NCBI GenBank assembly: GCA_951813295.1
Contig: CATOTI010000002.1
Location: 1,674,001-1,738,000, forward strand
DNA from: an uncultured Pseudomonadales bacterium
Lineage (GTDB): Bacteria; Pseudomonadota; Gammaproteobacteria; Pseudomonadales; Azotimanducaceae
DNA length: 64,000 bases
Direction of reading: 5' to 3'
In this document: piece by piece, positions 44,889 to 56,110 of the stretch
How the letters are laid out: each line of letters starts with the position of its first letter
How positions within the stretch are numbered: the first letter of the stretch is position 1
Program-made: the position numbers and the translations under genes
The notes under the pieces: model-generated
Databases searched by the model: none
Seen by the model: the letters and a program-made list of their open reading frames with translations, nothing else
What the model was told of the DNA's origin: nothing

Positions 44889-45785
44889 TCAACGCGCTTG
44901 GGCGACGGGTGGCTCCGCCGAGTTCTCACCGAGGAGCTCCGCCGCGCGTGCCCGATGCGCCGAGAGTTTGAAGAGCGGGATGAGCGCAACGAGCACGAGA
45001 TAGAGACCGGCTGCAATCAGGAAGATCTCCTGGAAGGAGAACGCCGCATCGAGCGGGCCGAGCAGGATCGAACCGGCTGAAAGCGCCAGGTTCGACGACG
45101 CCATGTAGACCGCGAACTGGGTGGCGGCAATCCTCGGCGAACAGATATTCATGAAGAGCGCGATGCTCGCGACCGTCAGAAGCTGGCCCACGAACTGCAC
45201 CCCGAGAACGATCGCGACGAGCGTCTCTTCAGCGGTCCACTGGGATGCCAGCAATCCCGCGATGCCGATGACGACGGCCTTGACCAGCAACCCCCAGAAC
45301 AACGCGCGTTGCGCGCCGACGCGATCAATGAGAGGCGCGATCAGCACACCGAAAACGGCCGCGGCGACCCCACCGATCGAATTCCACATCGATTAGAAAG
45401 TCGCGTCGTAGCCGAGTTCTTGTGTCGTCAGCACGGGGAAAGTGGCGTTGAGAAGGCCCACGACGACCCAGTCGCCGAATTTGATCGCGACCAGCAGTAC
45501 GCTCATCGGCAGGATGATGACGCGCATGAGATGGCTGACGATCTTGAGCAGATCGGCATCCGCGAAGGCCAACGATCGGGGCAACGCGTCACCCATGGTC
45601 CACGGCATCAGCCGTTCGCGAATGAAAAGCGGAATGAGGGCAATCAGGGCGACCGAAAACGCGACGACCAACGCCGTTGCCGGCAATCCGAATTGATCGA
45701 GCAGGTCCGCGCCGCCATACGACGCCGCCGCGATCCCAACGGCCTGACCACCGAACATGAAAGCGTTTGCCCGCGAACGCGCCGA
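44889..45785 (-). pseudogene. MFS transporter (AmpG/PAT-like) pseudogene: 5' truncated and internal stop
   Basis: The remaining frame covers about the last 8 transmembrane segments of a 12-helix transporter. It starts abruptly around RSRANAFMFGGQAVGIAAASYGG, which corresponds to helix 4-5; the first ~120 residues are absent and an in-frame TAG lies at 45809-45807. Inside, GYDATF is followed by TAA (45395-45393) and then SMWNSIGGVAAAVFG in the same frame, a nonsense change most simply from TAC or CAA. The rest to 44889 is intact. It abuts the ppdK 3' end. The lost function was probably solute or muropeptide-like transport. Confidence 0.85.
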
Positions 45786-45840
45786 AACGCAGCCGCCGAC
45801 TATCCGCTAGCGCGAGCACGGTTCTCGTTCGGCAAACTTC

Positions 45841-48543
<2,703 letters not shown>

Positions 48544-48605
48544 CGACTCGCGTGTCACACGCGCAGGACGACACGGATCAACGCACCGCCCGCGCATTCA
48601 AAAAC

Positions 48606-48637
48606 GAAAGCGGCCGGGGGTTTCCCGGCCGCGTTTC
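48606..48637 (-). terminator. Rho-independent terminator of the TPP-enzyme gene
   Basis: On the minus strand, GCGGCCGGG-type arms (perfect 9 bp, extended by GAAA/TTTC with one bulge) close a short loop and are followed by CGTTTTTG. It begins just downstream of the stop at 48643, a canonical intrinsic terminator. Confidence 0.85.
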
Positions 48638-48642
48638 TTAGA

Positions 48643-50307
48643 TTATGTGGTGAGCCAACCGAATTCTTGCGGTTTGCGTCCCGCTTTCGGATCGAGCACC
48701 ACGTTCACGAGCGTTGGTCCATCGTGCGCCATCGCGGCGTCCAGCGCGCCGCGCAGATCCGCGGGATCATCGACGTACCAACCTTTGCCGCCCAGTCCTT
48801 CGACCATCTGGTCGTAGCGAGCGCCATAGATCAAGTTGCCAGGGGGTTGCGGTTCACCCCGCGCCGGTGTGTCGGTTGAGCCCATCCGGCCGCCGATTCC
48901 ACCGTTGTTGAGAATGATCATCTTCACGGGGAGGTTGTAGCGAATCATCGTTTCGACCTCCATGCCGGTGAAGCCGAAAGCCGAGTCGCCCTGCACCGAT
49001 ACGACCGGCTTGTCAGGGTTGACGACCGCCGCGGCGACCGCAAACCCGAGCCCAATGCCCATCGTGCCGTAGGTTCCCGCGTCGAGACGATGACGCGAAT
49101 GCACGTTCGGCATCTGCGTACGGCCGATGTCCATCGTGTTGGCGCCCTCGCCGATGATGTAAGCATCATCGGGCAGCCATTCGACGATGTCCTTGAACGC
49201 CCGGTAGTAGTTCGTGGGCGCCGATTCGTCATCGATCATCGGTTGCACCGTCGCGAGGTTCGCGTCGGCCTTCTCTTTCAACGTCGTGCGCCACGCCGTC
49301 TCGGCCGGGTAGAACCACTGACGATTGTCGAGCGCGCGGTTGAGCTGATTGACGATCGCCTTGCCGTCACCGACGAGCCCCACTTCCGCCGGGACGTTGG
49401 TGCCGATCTCTTCGGGTTGGATGTCGAGTTGGATCACGCGGACGTCTTTGTTGAACCGCGGCGGCAGACCGTAGTGCATGATCCAGTTGAGGCGTGCACC
49501 CATCAGGAACACGACATCCGCTTCACGCAGTGCCGTGCTCCGTGCCGCGCCTACCGACAGTTCGTCGGTGTCCGGCATGGTGCCTTTACCCATGGGCGAG
49601 TTCAGGAACGGTAGCTGCGTACGCTCGACGAACTCCCGAATCTCGTCTTCGGCGCGCGACCACGCCATACCTTTACCGACGACGACGAGCGGCCGTTCTG
49701 CCGACTCGAGCACCGATAGTGCTTGCTCGATCGCATCCGGGTCGGCTTGCGCGCGCGGCGGTTCCGGTACCGTGGCGACTTCGAGGACGTCTTCCTCTTC
49801 GCACTCACCGCGAATGATGTCGTCGGGGAAATCGAGATAGACGGGTCCAGGCCGGCCGTAGATCGAATGGCGCACCGCCTGATTGACGTAGTACGGAATT
49901 CGATTGACGTGCTCGATCGCGTGGGAATATTTGCAGTACGGCGCGGCGAGCTCGACTTGTCGTTCTTCTTGGAAGCCGCCCATGCCGTTCTGATAGACGG
50001 GCGATGCGCCGCCGATCAGGATCATCGGCCAGCAATTCTCTTTTGCGTTGGCAAGACCCGCGAACGCGTGGATTACGCCGGGCCCAGAGACCGTCAAGCA
50101 GGCTTGCGGGCGTCCCGTGAGATAACCGGCCGCGTGAGCCGCATAGCTCGCCGCCTGCTCGTTGCGCATGCCGACGTAGCGGATTCCGGCTTTTTGAGCC
50201 TCCGCCGCGACACCTTGTACCGGAAACCCGACGATGCCGAACATGTAGTCGACACCTTGTTGCTTGAGACTTTGCGCCATTATTTGGGCGCCGTTCATCG
50301 TCCCCAT
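48643..50307 (-). CDS. TPP-dependent 2-hydroxyacyl-CoA lyase / oxalyl-CoA decarboxylase family enzyme
   Basis: The 554-residue protein has the TPP-activating Glu in RNEQAASYAAHAAGYLTGRP and SGPGVIHAFAGLANAKENCWP, then the TPP-pyrophosphate motif VQGDSAFGFTGMEVET...NNGGIGG. These patterns are those of oxalyl-CoA decarboxylase and 2-hydroxyacyl-CoA lyase (HACL). HACL cleaves 2-hydroxyacyl-CoA to an aldehyde plus formyl-CoA; oxalyl-CoA decarboxylase makes formyl-CoA and CO2. The window also encodes PhyH oxygenases and CoA-transferases that could supply either substrate, but none is adjacent. Monocistronic, with a terminator just beyond the stop. Confidence 0.88.
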   Translation of the reverse strand: MGTMNGAQIMAQSLKQQGVDYMFGIVGFPVQGVAAEAQKAGIRYVGMRNEQAASYAAHAAGYLTGRPQACLTVSGPGVIHAFAGLANAKENCWPMILIGGASPVYQNGMGGFQEERQVELAAPYCKYSHAIEHVNRIPYYVNQAVRHSIYGRPGPVYLDFPDDIIRGECEEEDVLEVATVPEPPRAQADPDAIEQALSVLESAERPLVVVGKGMAWSRAEDEIREFVERTQLPFLNSPMGKGTMPDTDELSVGAARSTALREADVVFLMGARLNWIMHYGLPPRFNKDVRVIQLDIQPEEIGTNVPAEVGLVGDGKAIVNQLNRALDNRQWFYPAETAWRTTLKEKADANLATVQPMIDDESAPTNYYRAFKDIVEWLPDDAYIIGEGANTMDIGRTQMPNVHSRHRLDAGTYGTMGIGLGFAVAAAVVNPDKPVVSVQGDSAFGFTGMEVETMIRYNLPVKMIILNNGGIGGRMGSTDTPARGEPQPPGNLIYGARYDQMVEGLGGKGWYVDDPADLRGALDAAMAHDGPTLVNVVLDPKAGRKPQEFGWLTT

Positions 50308-50370
50308 AGTCTCTCCCCTAGAGCTTGAGTGGAAGCAAAGCCCCGTAGTGTATCAACCTTGATGGCCAAG

Positions 50371-50474
50371 GCGCGCTGTCAGGGGCAGCGCGTTGGCAGT
50401 TCTTGCTTGCGCACGAACTACGAGGGCATCGGTTCACTGCTAAAGGCAGCGCGCCGCCAGGGGCAGCGCGTCGC
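50371..50474. repeat. Palindromic repeat cluster (locus B)
   Basis: Two copies of GCGCGC(T/C)G(T/C)CAGGGGCAGCGCGT, starting at 50371 and 50449, flank a hairpin GTTCTTGC-TTGC-GCACGAAC (50399-50418, one mismatch). The first copy forms a CGCGCTG/CAGCGCG stem (50372-50392). The central hairpin matches the GTTYTTGC-N4-GCARAAC pattern of loci A and C. It lies between tandem minus-strand genes. Confidence 0.75.
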
Positions 50475-50476
50475 TA

Positions 50477-51079
50477 TCACTTCTCGTCGATGAAGACGCC
50501 GCGGACGAGGCGTTCGATCTGGGTGTCGAGGCGCGCCCGCAATAGTTCGTTTCGGGGCTCCGACGCCAGCACGAAGACGGCTTCGTTCAATGCGCCGGAG
50601 ACGAGATGAGCGACGCCGTCGATGTCGTCCTCGGCCAATCGGCCGGCCCGAGCGCACGCGTCGAGACCGCCCTTGAGGCTGCCGAGGCCATGCACCGCGT
50701 CGATGGCGCGCCACGCGTTCCAGCCGAGCACCGCCGGGGCATCGAGGAGGAAAATCTGGCGCGTCTCTGGGTCATCACAAGCGGTGACGAATGCCCGGCT
50801 GCCGACGACGACCGCCTCGATCGGATCGTCCGCGTACGGCAGGGCGGCGGCATCGATGAACTCGGCTATTTCCGCGGCGACCTCGGCCACGACCGCCGAG
50901 AAGAGTGCTCGTTTGTCAGCGAAGTGGTGGTAGAGCGCGCCTCGGGTGACATTGGCCGCCGCCGCGATGGCGGGTGTCGATACCTTGCCGAAACCCAGCG
51001 CAAAGAGCCGCCGCGCACGCCCGACGAGCACCGCTCGCGTAGCCGCTCCTTGCACGCCTTTCTTGTTCGTTGGCTCCAA
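50477..51079 (-). CDS. TetR/AcrR family transcriptional regulator
   Basis: The 200-residue protein has an N-terminal TetR helix-turn-helix (ALGFGKVSTPAIAAAANVTRGALYHHFADKR, residues ~27-57) and an all-helical ligand-binding domain. YHHF is diagnostic. A perfect inverted repeat (51115-51131) lies 36 bp upstream of its ATG, between it and the divergent TfoX-domain gene, so it probably represses both. The inducer is unknown. Confidence 0.92.
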   Translation of the reverse strand: MEPTNKKGVQGAATRAVLVGRARRLFALGFGKVSTPAIAAAANVTRGALYHHFADKRALFSAVVAEVAAEIAEFIDAAALPYADDPIEAVVVGSRAFVTACDDPETRQIFLLDAPAVLGWNAWRAIDAVHGLGSLKGGLDACARAGRLAEDDIDGVAHLVSGALNEAVFVLASEPRNELLRARLDTQIERLVRGVFIDEK

Positions 51080-51114
51080 ACTACGCGTCCGCCTGTGCTT
51101 TCTGATTCGACATA

Positions 51115-51131
51115 CATACAGCCTGTATGTT
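51115..51131. promoter_or_regulatory. TetR-type operator palindrome
   Basis: ACATACAG-C-CTGTATGT is a perfect inverted repeat with 8-bp arms and one central base, extended on the left by another ACAT. It sits in the 92-bp divergent gap between the TetR gene and the TfoX-domain gene. ACATAC...GTATGT half sites are common for AcrR-like repressors. Confidence 0.8.
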
Positions 51132-51171
51132 TACCTCGGCAACCCCTGATGTAGACGAAGGAAGTTGCACC

Positions 51172-51453
51172 ATGGAGAGTCGACTCGCTGCCGAACGATC
51201 CGTGACCGAACTCAAGAACATCGGCAAGGTCCTAGGCCGACGTCTGGCCGCCATCGGCGTCACGACACGCGCAGACCTCGAGGCGATGGGCGCACCACGC
51301 GGTTACCGGCGCCTTTGTTCCCTCGAACAACAAGGCCTGCCGGTTTGCTACAACCTCTATAGCCTGCAAGCGGCCCTCGACGATCGCGATTGGCGCTCCC
51401 TCGACGACACGACGAAAGAAAGGCTCCGCCGAGCCGCCGGGATCGAGGACTGA
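51172..51453 (+). CDS. TfoX/Sxy C-terminal domain protein
   Basis: ATG 51172 gives 93 residues. Nearly the whole chain is the TfoX C-terminal domain, a helix-hairpin-helix-like module: VTELKNIGKVLGRRLAAIGV, then TRADLEAMGAPRGYRRLC and GLPVCYNLYSLQAALDDRDW. The TfoX N-terminal domain needed for competence activation is absent. Such stand-alone modules are widespread and of unclear function, possibly nucleic-acid binding. A TetR operator directly upstream suggests regulated expression. Confidence 0.88.
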   Translation: MESRLAAERSVTELKNIGKVLGRRLAAIGVTTRADLEAMGAPRGYRRLCSLEQQGLPVCYNLYSLQAALDDRDWRSLDDTTKERLRRAAGIED

Positions 51454-51552
51454 TCTGCGGGAAGCGATGCGGTTTTCGCGCCGGCAACTAACAACGAGCG
51501 GCGGAGCACGATACGCTTTCAGCTCGAAATACGGGGAACGAGGGAGCCATTC

Positions 51553-53679
51553 ATGCCGAATCAAGATGCGGTACGCGCGGTGCTGGACCAAGCACGCGCG
51601 GACGGCCGTCAATCGCTCAACGCCGACGAAGCGAAGATCGTCTGCGATGCCTACGACATCGCGACACCCGACGAAGGAATCGCGACGAACGCCGATCTCG
51701 CCGGTGATATCGCCGACGACCTCGGCTATCCGGTCGTCATGAAGATCGTATCGCCCGACATCCTGCACAAGACCGACGCCGGCGGGGTCGTGGTCGGTGT
51801 CGATTCACGCGAAGGTGCGATGGCGACCTTCGATCAGATCATCGACTCGGCGAAGGCGTATCAGGCCGATGCCGATATCAAGGGTGTGCAGATCCAGCAA
51901 CAACTCGAACCGACGCAGGAAGTGATCGTCGGCGCGGTCACCGACCCGTCCTTCGGCAAACTCGTCGCTTTCGGCCTCGGCGGCATCCTGGTCGAGGTCT
52001 TGCGCGACGTAACCTTTCGACTGGCCCCGACCGATGCCGACCAGGCCGCGTCGATGCTCGACGACATCAAGGGTGCGGAAATCCTGGACGGGGTCCGAGG
52101 CGGTGCGGGCGTCGACCGTCAAGCGATCAGCACGCTCATCGAGAACGTCAGCCGGCTCGTCGACGACTTCCCCGAGATCAGCGAACTCGACTTGAATCCG
52201 GTTTTTGCGACGAGCGACGCCGCGACCGCGGTCGATGCGCGTGTGCTGTTCGATTTCGACCCGCCGGCGCCCCGGTTCCGTCCGAGTCACGACGACATCC
52301 TCGCGGCGATGACGCGCATCATGCAGCCGGACGCCGTCGCCGTCATCGGTGCCTCGTCCGGCGAAGGCAAGATCGGCAACTCCGTGATGAAAAACCTCAT
52401 CGACGGTGGCTACGCGGGTGAGATCTACCCGATCCACCCGAAGGAAACCGAGATCCTCGGCCGCCAGTGTTATGCCTCGGTCACGGATGTGCCGGGCAAC
52501 ATCGACATCGCGATTTTCTGTATTCCCGCGGCGTTCGTCGCGGCGACCTTGAAACAATGTGGCGAGAAGAAGATTCCCGGCGCCGTGCTCATCCCCTCGG
52601 GCTTCGCCGAAGTCGGCGAGCATGAAATGCAGGCCGAGATCGTCGAGGTTGCCCACGAAAACAACGTGCGCCTGATGGGACCGAACATCTACGGCTTCTA
52701 CTACACCCACAAAAACCTCTGTGCGACGTTCTGCACGCCGTACGACGAAAAGGGCAAAGTCGCACTCTCGTCTCAGTCCGGCGGTGTCGGTATGGCGATC
52801 ATCGGCTTCAGCCGTTCCGCCAAAATGGGTGTCTCTGCGATCGTGGGATTAGGCAACAAAGCCGACATCGACGAAGACGATCTCTTGACCTTCTTCGAGC
52901 AGGATCCGAACACCGAAGTGATCGCCATGCACGTCGAAGACCTGAAGGACGGGCGAGCGTTCGCCGACGTCGCGAGCCGGGTGTCGAAGAAGAAGCCCGT
53001 CGTCGTACTGAAGGCGGGTCGGACGTCCATGGGCGCACGCGCCGCCAATTCGCATACCGGTGCACTCGCCGGCGACGACCGGGTTTACGACGCCGTGCTG
53101 AAACAGAGCGGTGTCATTCGCGCACAGAGCTTGAACGACATGCTCGAATTCGCCCGCGGCTTGCAGGTCTTGCCGACACCGAAGGGCGAAAACGTCCTGA
53201 TCCTGACGGGCGCCGGAGGTTCAGGCGTGCTTCTGTCCGATGCGTGTGCCGACAACGATCTTTCACTCATGTCGATGCCGGATGACCTCGACGCCGCGTT
53301 CCGCGAATTCATTCCGCCCTTCGGCGCCGCCGGCAACCCCGTCGACATCACCGGCGGCGAACCGCCCACCACGTACGAGGCGACGATCAATCTCGCGCTG
53401 AACGAGGACCGCATCCATTCGCTCGTGATCGGCTACTGGCACACGATCATTACCCCGCCGATGGTCTTCGCGGAGCTTTGTGGCCGCGCCGTGGAAGAAG
53501 CGCGCGCGAAGGGCATCGACAAGCCGGTCGTCTGTTCCCTCGTCGGTGACGTCGAGATCGAGCAAGCCTGCGAATACCTGATGGACCGCGACATCCTCGC
53601 CTACCCGTATACGGCCGAGAAGCCGGTGGCGGTGTTGGGCGCGAAGTATCGCTGGGCACGCGCGGCGGGTCTCTTGTAG
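51553..53679 (+). CDS. ADP-forming acyl-CoA synthetase (acetate-CoA ligase family, beta-alpha fusion)
   Basis: The 708-residue protein has an N-terminal ATP-grasp domain (PVVMKIVSPDILHKTDAGGV, VAFGLGGILVEVLRD, residues 1-230). It is followed by the CoA-binding Rossmann domain (VAVIGASSGEGKIGN...GGYAGEIYPIHPK) and two succinyl-CoA-ligase-like domains with ALSSQSGGVGMAI and the phospho-His loop NSHTGALAG. It forms acyl-CoA with ATP giving ADP + Pi. The order beta then alpha is one of the known permutations. Substrate unknown. It stands alone, followed by the MBL pseudogene. Confidence 0.9.
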   Translation: MPNQDAVRAVLDQARADGRQSLNADEAKIVCDAYDIATPDEGIATNADLAGDIADDLGYPVVMKIVSPDILHKTDAGGVVVGVDSREGAMATFDQIIDSAKAYQADADIKGVQIQQQLEPTQEVIVGAVTDPSFGKLVAFGLGGILVEVLRDVTFRLAPTDADQAASMLDDIKGAEILDGVRGGAGVDRQAISTLIENVSRLVDDFPEISELDLNPVFATSDAATAVDARVLFDFDPPAPRFRPSHDDILAAMTRIMQPDAVAVIGASSGEGKIGNSVMKNLIDGGYAGEIYPIHPKETEILGRQCYASVTDVPGNIDIAIFCIPAAFVAATLKQCGEKKIPGAVLIPSGFAEVGEHEMQAEIVEVAHENNVRLMGPNIYGFYYTHKNLCATFCTPYDEKGKVALSSQSGGVGMAIIGFSRSAKMGVSAIVGLGNKADIDEDDLLTFFEQDPNTEVIAMHVEDLKDGRAFADVASRVSKKKPVVVLKAGRTSMGARAANSHTGALAGDDRVYDAVLKQSGVIRAQSLNDMLEFARGLQVLPTPKGENVLILTGAGGSGVLLSDACADNDLSLMSMPDDLDAAFREFIPPFGAAGNPVDITGGEPPTTYEATINLALNEDRIHSLVIGYWHTIITPPMVFAELCGRAVEEARAKGIDKPVVCSLVGDVEIEQACEYLMDRDILAYPYTAEKPVAVLGAKYRWARAAGLL

Positions 53680-53727
53680 GAAGTCGCTCGGCGGCCGAAG
53701 TCGACGTTCGGCCGCCAGAGCGCCCGA

Positions 53728-54222
53728 TTCACGAACCGCCGTTGCGCCGACGAGCCGCGTCAGGCCATCGCGACGGGATCTTGAAATAGTGCTGGCCGTT
53801 GGTTTCCGCCGGCGGGAACCGACCGCCACGCATGTTGAACTGCACTGACGGCAACATCAGCCGTGGCGCCGAAAGCGCCTGATCGCGTGATCGTCGCGCG
53901 TCGCTGAACGCGTCACAGGGCACGCCCGAGCCGAGGTGAATATTCGATCGCCGCTGCCCGCGTGTCTCGATCACGCGATCTCGTGATCACCGAGTTCCAG
54001 CCGGTCACCGTCACGTACGAGCCGGTCGAACGCGGATCCGTCACAACGAAGATCGTCGGCATTGAAGAGACCCGCGAAGGTCTTCTACACCTCGGTAACC
54101 CGCGCACCGATCACACAACGCCCGCCGTGGCGCTCCTTCAGCACCGCCGCGGCGGCGAAAGGTGGTCGACATGCACGTGGGTTTCGAGCAGCCACTCGAG
54201 GTTGAGATCACGCCGCCTTGAT
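53728..54222 (-). pseudogene. MBL-fold metallo-hydrolase pseudogene
   Basis: Fragments in several frames follow the order of a single MBL-fold (persulfide-dioxygenase-like) protein. They run NLEWLLETHVHVDHLS (54216 downward, with the HxHxDH zinc motif), a frame change, then VLKERHGGRCVIGARVTEV, TAG, KTFAGLFNADD. A large central deletion removes the second metal-binding half, and the tail DAFSDARRSRDQAL...LMLPSVQFNMRGGRFPP remains. N-terminus lost, at least two stops and more than one frameshift: clearly dead. An inverted repeat GATCACG/CGTGATC (53969-53988) lies near the internal deletion junction. It abuts the end of the CoA-transferase gene. Confidence 0.85.
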
Positions 54223-55392
54223 GATCCCCGCGGCGACGAGTTTGTCGAGCGCGTCACCGGCCAACGAGAGATCGTCCGCGAGAACCGAGCGCGTATCCGC
54301 CCCGTGAATCGGCGCCGCGGTGATCGGTACTTCGCTCTCGGACATCCGCGCCGGCCAACCGAGCAGTCGAATCGGTCCCACCTCCGGATGCTCGAGTTCG
54401 TGGATGAAACCACGCTCGACGAGGTGCGGATTGGTGTAGAGATCCTTCGTATCGAGCACGGCGCTCGCCGGGACACCGCCTTCGCACAGAAGCCGCATGG
54501 CTTCGTACTTGTCGTGCGCCTTCGTCCACGCGCCGATTTCTTCTTTGAGTTCGGCGTGGTGCGCCAGCCGATCCTGAGCCGATGCGAAGCGTGGGTCGCT
54601 CAAGAGGTGGCTTCGATCCATGGCGTGACAGAGCGACTCCCACATCCTCGGCGTCACCGCCATCACGAAGACATAGTCGTTCATGCCGCCACCAGCGCAC
54701 GGATAGAGCGACATCGTCGGCAGCACACCATTGCCCGAACGTTCGGCAGCCCGTTCACCGTAGCTGCCACGCGACGTCGACGTACGCAGGTAGTAGGTCA
54801 TCGCCTCCTGCATGGAGAGTTCGATGAGCTGACCCTTGCCGGTCTTGAGCTTCTGGACGTAGGCCGCCGAGATCGCGAGCGCCATCTGCACGCCTGTTCC
54901 AGCATCGCCCGTCGTGGGCCCTGGACGCATGGGCGGACCATCCGGTTCACCCGTGATGGAAAACGCCCCCGCCGCAGACTGGGCCACCATGTCGTAACAC
55001 TTGAAGTCCGCCCAAGGGCCCGTCAAGCCGAACCCCTTCAGACGCGCGTGGATGATGTCGGGCTTGACGGAGCGCATCACGTCGTAACCGATATCGAGCT
55101 TCTCGATCACCCCGGGGCCGTAGTTTTCGACGAAGACGTCGTAGTGCGGAACCATGTCGAGCAGGAGCTGGCGACCGGCCGGGCTCTTGAGATCGATCGC
55201 CACGCTCTTTTTGTTCGAGTTCCAGATGACGAAATACTCGGCGTTCCCCGCGGGTCCGCGACCCGGGTCGCCGCCATCTACCGACTCGACCTTCACGACG
55301 TCTGCGCCGAGCCAAGCGAGCGCTTGCGTTGCGGACGTGCCCGCTTCGTATTGCGTCATGTCGAGAATGCGTAACCCGTCGAGTGCGGCCAT
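54208..55392 (-). CDS. Class III CoA-transferase (CaiB/BaiF family)
   Basis: ATG 55392 (AGGAGGGG just upstream) yields 394 residues. The protein is canonical: LRILDMTQYEAGTSATQALAW and LGADVVKVESVDGGDPGRG, then YFVIWNSNKKSVAIDLKSP, the catalytic Asp in TTGDAGTGVQMAL and GKGQLIELSMQEAM. It probably transfers CoA from formyl-, succinyl- or acetyl-CoA to a dicarboxylate or related acid. The glutathione peroxidase gene lies 64 bp upstream on the same strand; they may be cotranscribed. Confidence 0.92.
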   Translation of the reverse strand: MAALDGLRILDMTQYEAGTSATQALAWLGADVVKVESVDGGDPGRGPAGNAEYFVIWNSNKKSVAIDLKSPAGRQLLLDMVPHYDVFVENYGPGVIEKLDIGYDVMRSVKPDIIHARLKGFGLTGPWADFKCYDMVAQSAAGAFSITGEPDGPPMRPGPTTGDAGTGVQMALAISAAYVQKLKTGKGQLIELSMQEAMTYYLRTSTSRGSYGERAAERSGNGVLPTMSLYPCAGGGMNDYVFVMAVTPRMWESLCHAMDRSHLLSDPRFASAQDRLAHHAELKEEIGAWTKAHDKYEAMRLLCEGGVPASAVLDTKDLYTNPHLVERGFIHELEHPEVGPIRLLGWPARMSESEVPITAAPIHGADTRSVLADDLSLAGDALDKLVAAGIIKAA

Positions 55393-55456
55393 GGCCCCTC
55401 CTTGTCGATACTCGCGTGGACGCCCGGATCGGCGGGGCAAACACCCCGCCTCGCCG

Positions 55457-55912
55457 TCAGCCGAGCCGCGCGGAAAGGTCGTTCGCGATCTCGTCCGGGG
55501 CGACCTGCGGCTCGTAACGCGCCACAACCTTCCCGTCACCGTCGATGAGGAACTTGGTGAAGTTCCAGGCGATGTCGCCCGGCTGGGCTTCCTTCAGGAG
55601 CCGATAAAGATCACACGCGCCGTCGCCGTTGACCTCGACTTTCGAGAAGAGCTGGAAGTTCGCATCGTAATTCGACGTCGCGAACTCGAGGATCTCTTCG
55701 TTCGTGCCCGGCTCCTGTGCGCCGAACTGATTGCACGGAAAACCGAGCACTGTGACGTCACCACTCTCTTGTAATGTCCGCAGACCTGCGTACTGAGGGG
55801 TGAGGCCTCACTGACTCGCGAGATTGACTACCAGGCAGGCCTGGCCCTTGTACTGCTCGAAGCTGAGCGTTTCGCCCGTGATCGAGTCCATTTCGATTGC
55901 ATGGAAAGACAT
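55457..55912 (-). CDS. Selenocysteine-type glutathione peroxidase (in-frame UGA at residue 35)
   Basis: ATG 55912 (AAAGGA upstream) and read-through of one TGA (55810-55808) give 151 residues, normal for the family. The catalytic motif reads VVNLASQ-U-GLTPQYAGL, exactly where GPx enzymes have Sec or Cys. The Gln of FPCNQFGAQEPG and the Trp of WNFTKFLIDGDG complete the active-site set. Stopping at the TGA would leave a 34-residue stub. A SECIS-like hairpin with GGUC loop follows the UGA (55766-55807). It would reduce hydroperoxides with thiols. The alternative, a nonsense mutation of Cys, is much less likely given the SECIS and the second candidate at 33578. Confidence 0.93.
55766..55807 (-). 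promoter_or_regulatory. SECIS element of the glutathione peroxidase gene
   Basis: Minus strand, within the coding region right after the UGA: CGCA-GGUC-UGCG (55790-55779) with flanking UAGC-like pairs and an outer CUC/GAG. The core GCAGGUCUGC equals, as I recall it, the apical stem-loop of the E. coli fdhF SECIS. The loop lies about 22 nt from the UGA, as expected for SelB recognition. Confidence 0.8.
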
Positions 55913-56110
55913 CGCGATTCCTTTGCGGTTGCTTGAAGGCGGCCGTTGCGCGGCCCCATGTGCGCGACGGTTGACCTGATTGCCACCCCGCGCTCACCTT
56001 GATTATTTGACCATCGCTATCTCGTTTTCCACCTATGATAGAAACGGTTTCGAATGCGTCGTCACCCCGCCGCTATGCAAAACGGGAGTCGGCGGGCCAG
56101 TGGAGGAAAC

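Noticed and set aside
45393..45395. TAA in the MFS gene as a recoded codon
   Set aside because: No known bacterial recoding uses TAA here, the position is not special, and the gene is also missing its 5' end.
54030..54100. Stops in the MBL remnant as possible selenocysteine codons
   Set aside because: One is TAG and the TGA does not fall at a cysteine or redox position; several frames and a large deletion show plain decay.
53962..55374. 470-codon plus-strand frame
   Set aside because: It is antisense to the CoA-transferase and the MBL remnant; the sequence is shadow-like with no domain pattern.
56007..56039. TTGACC ... TATGAT promoter upstream of the TauD gene
   Set aside because: The spacing is 21 bp, too long for a normal sigma-70 promoter.
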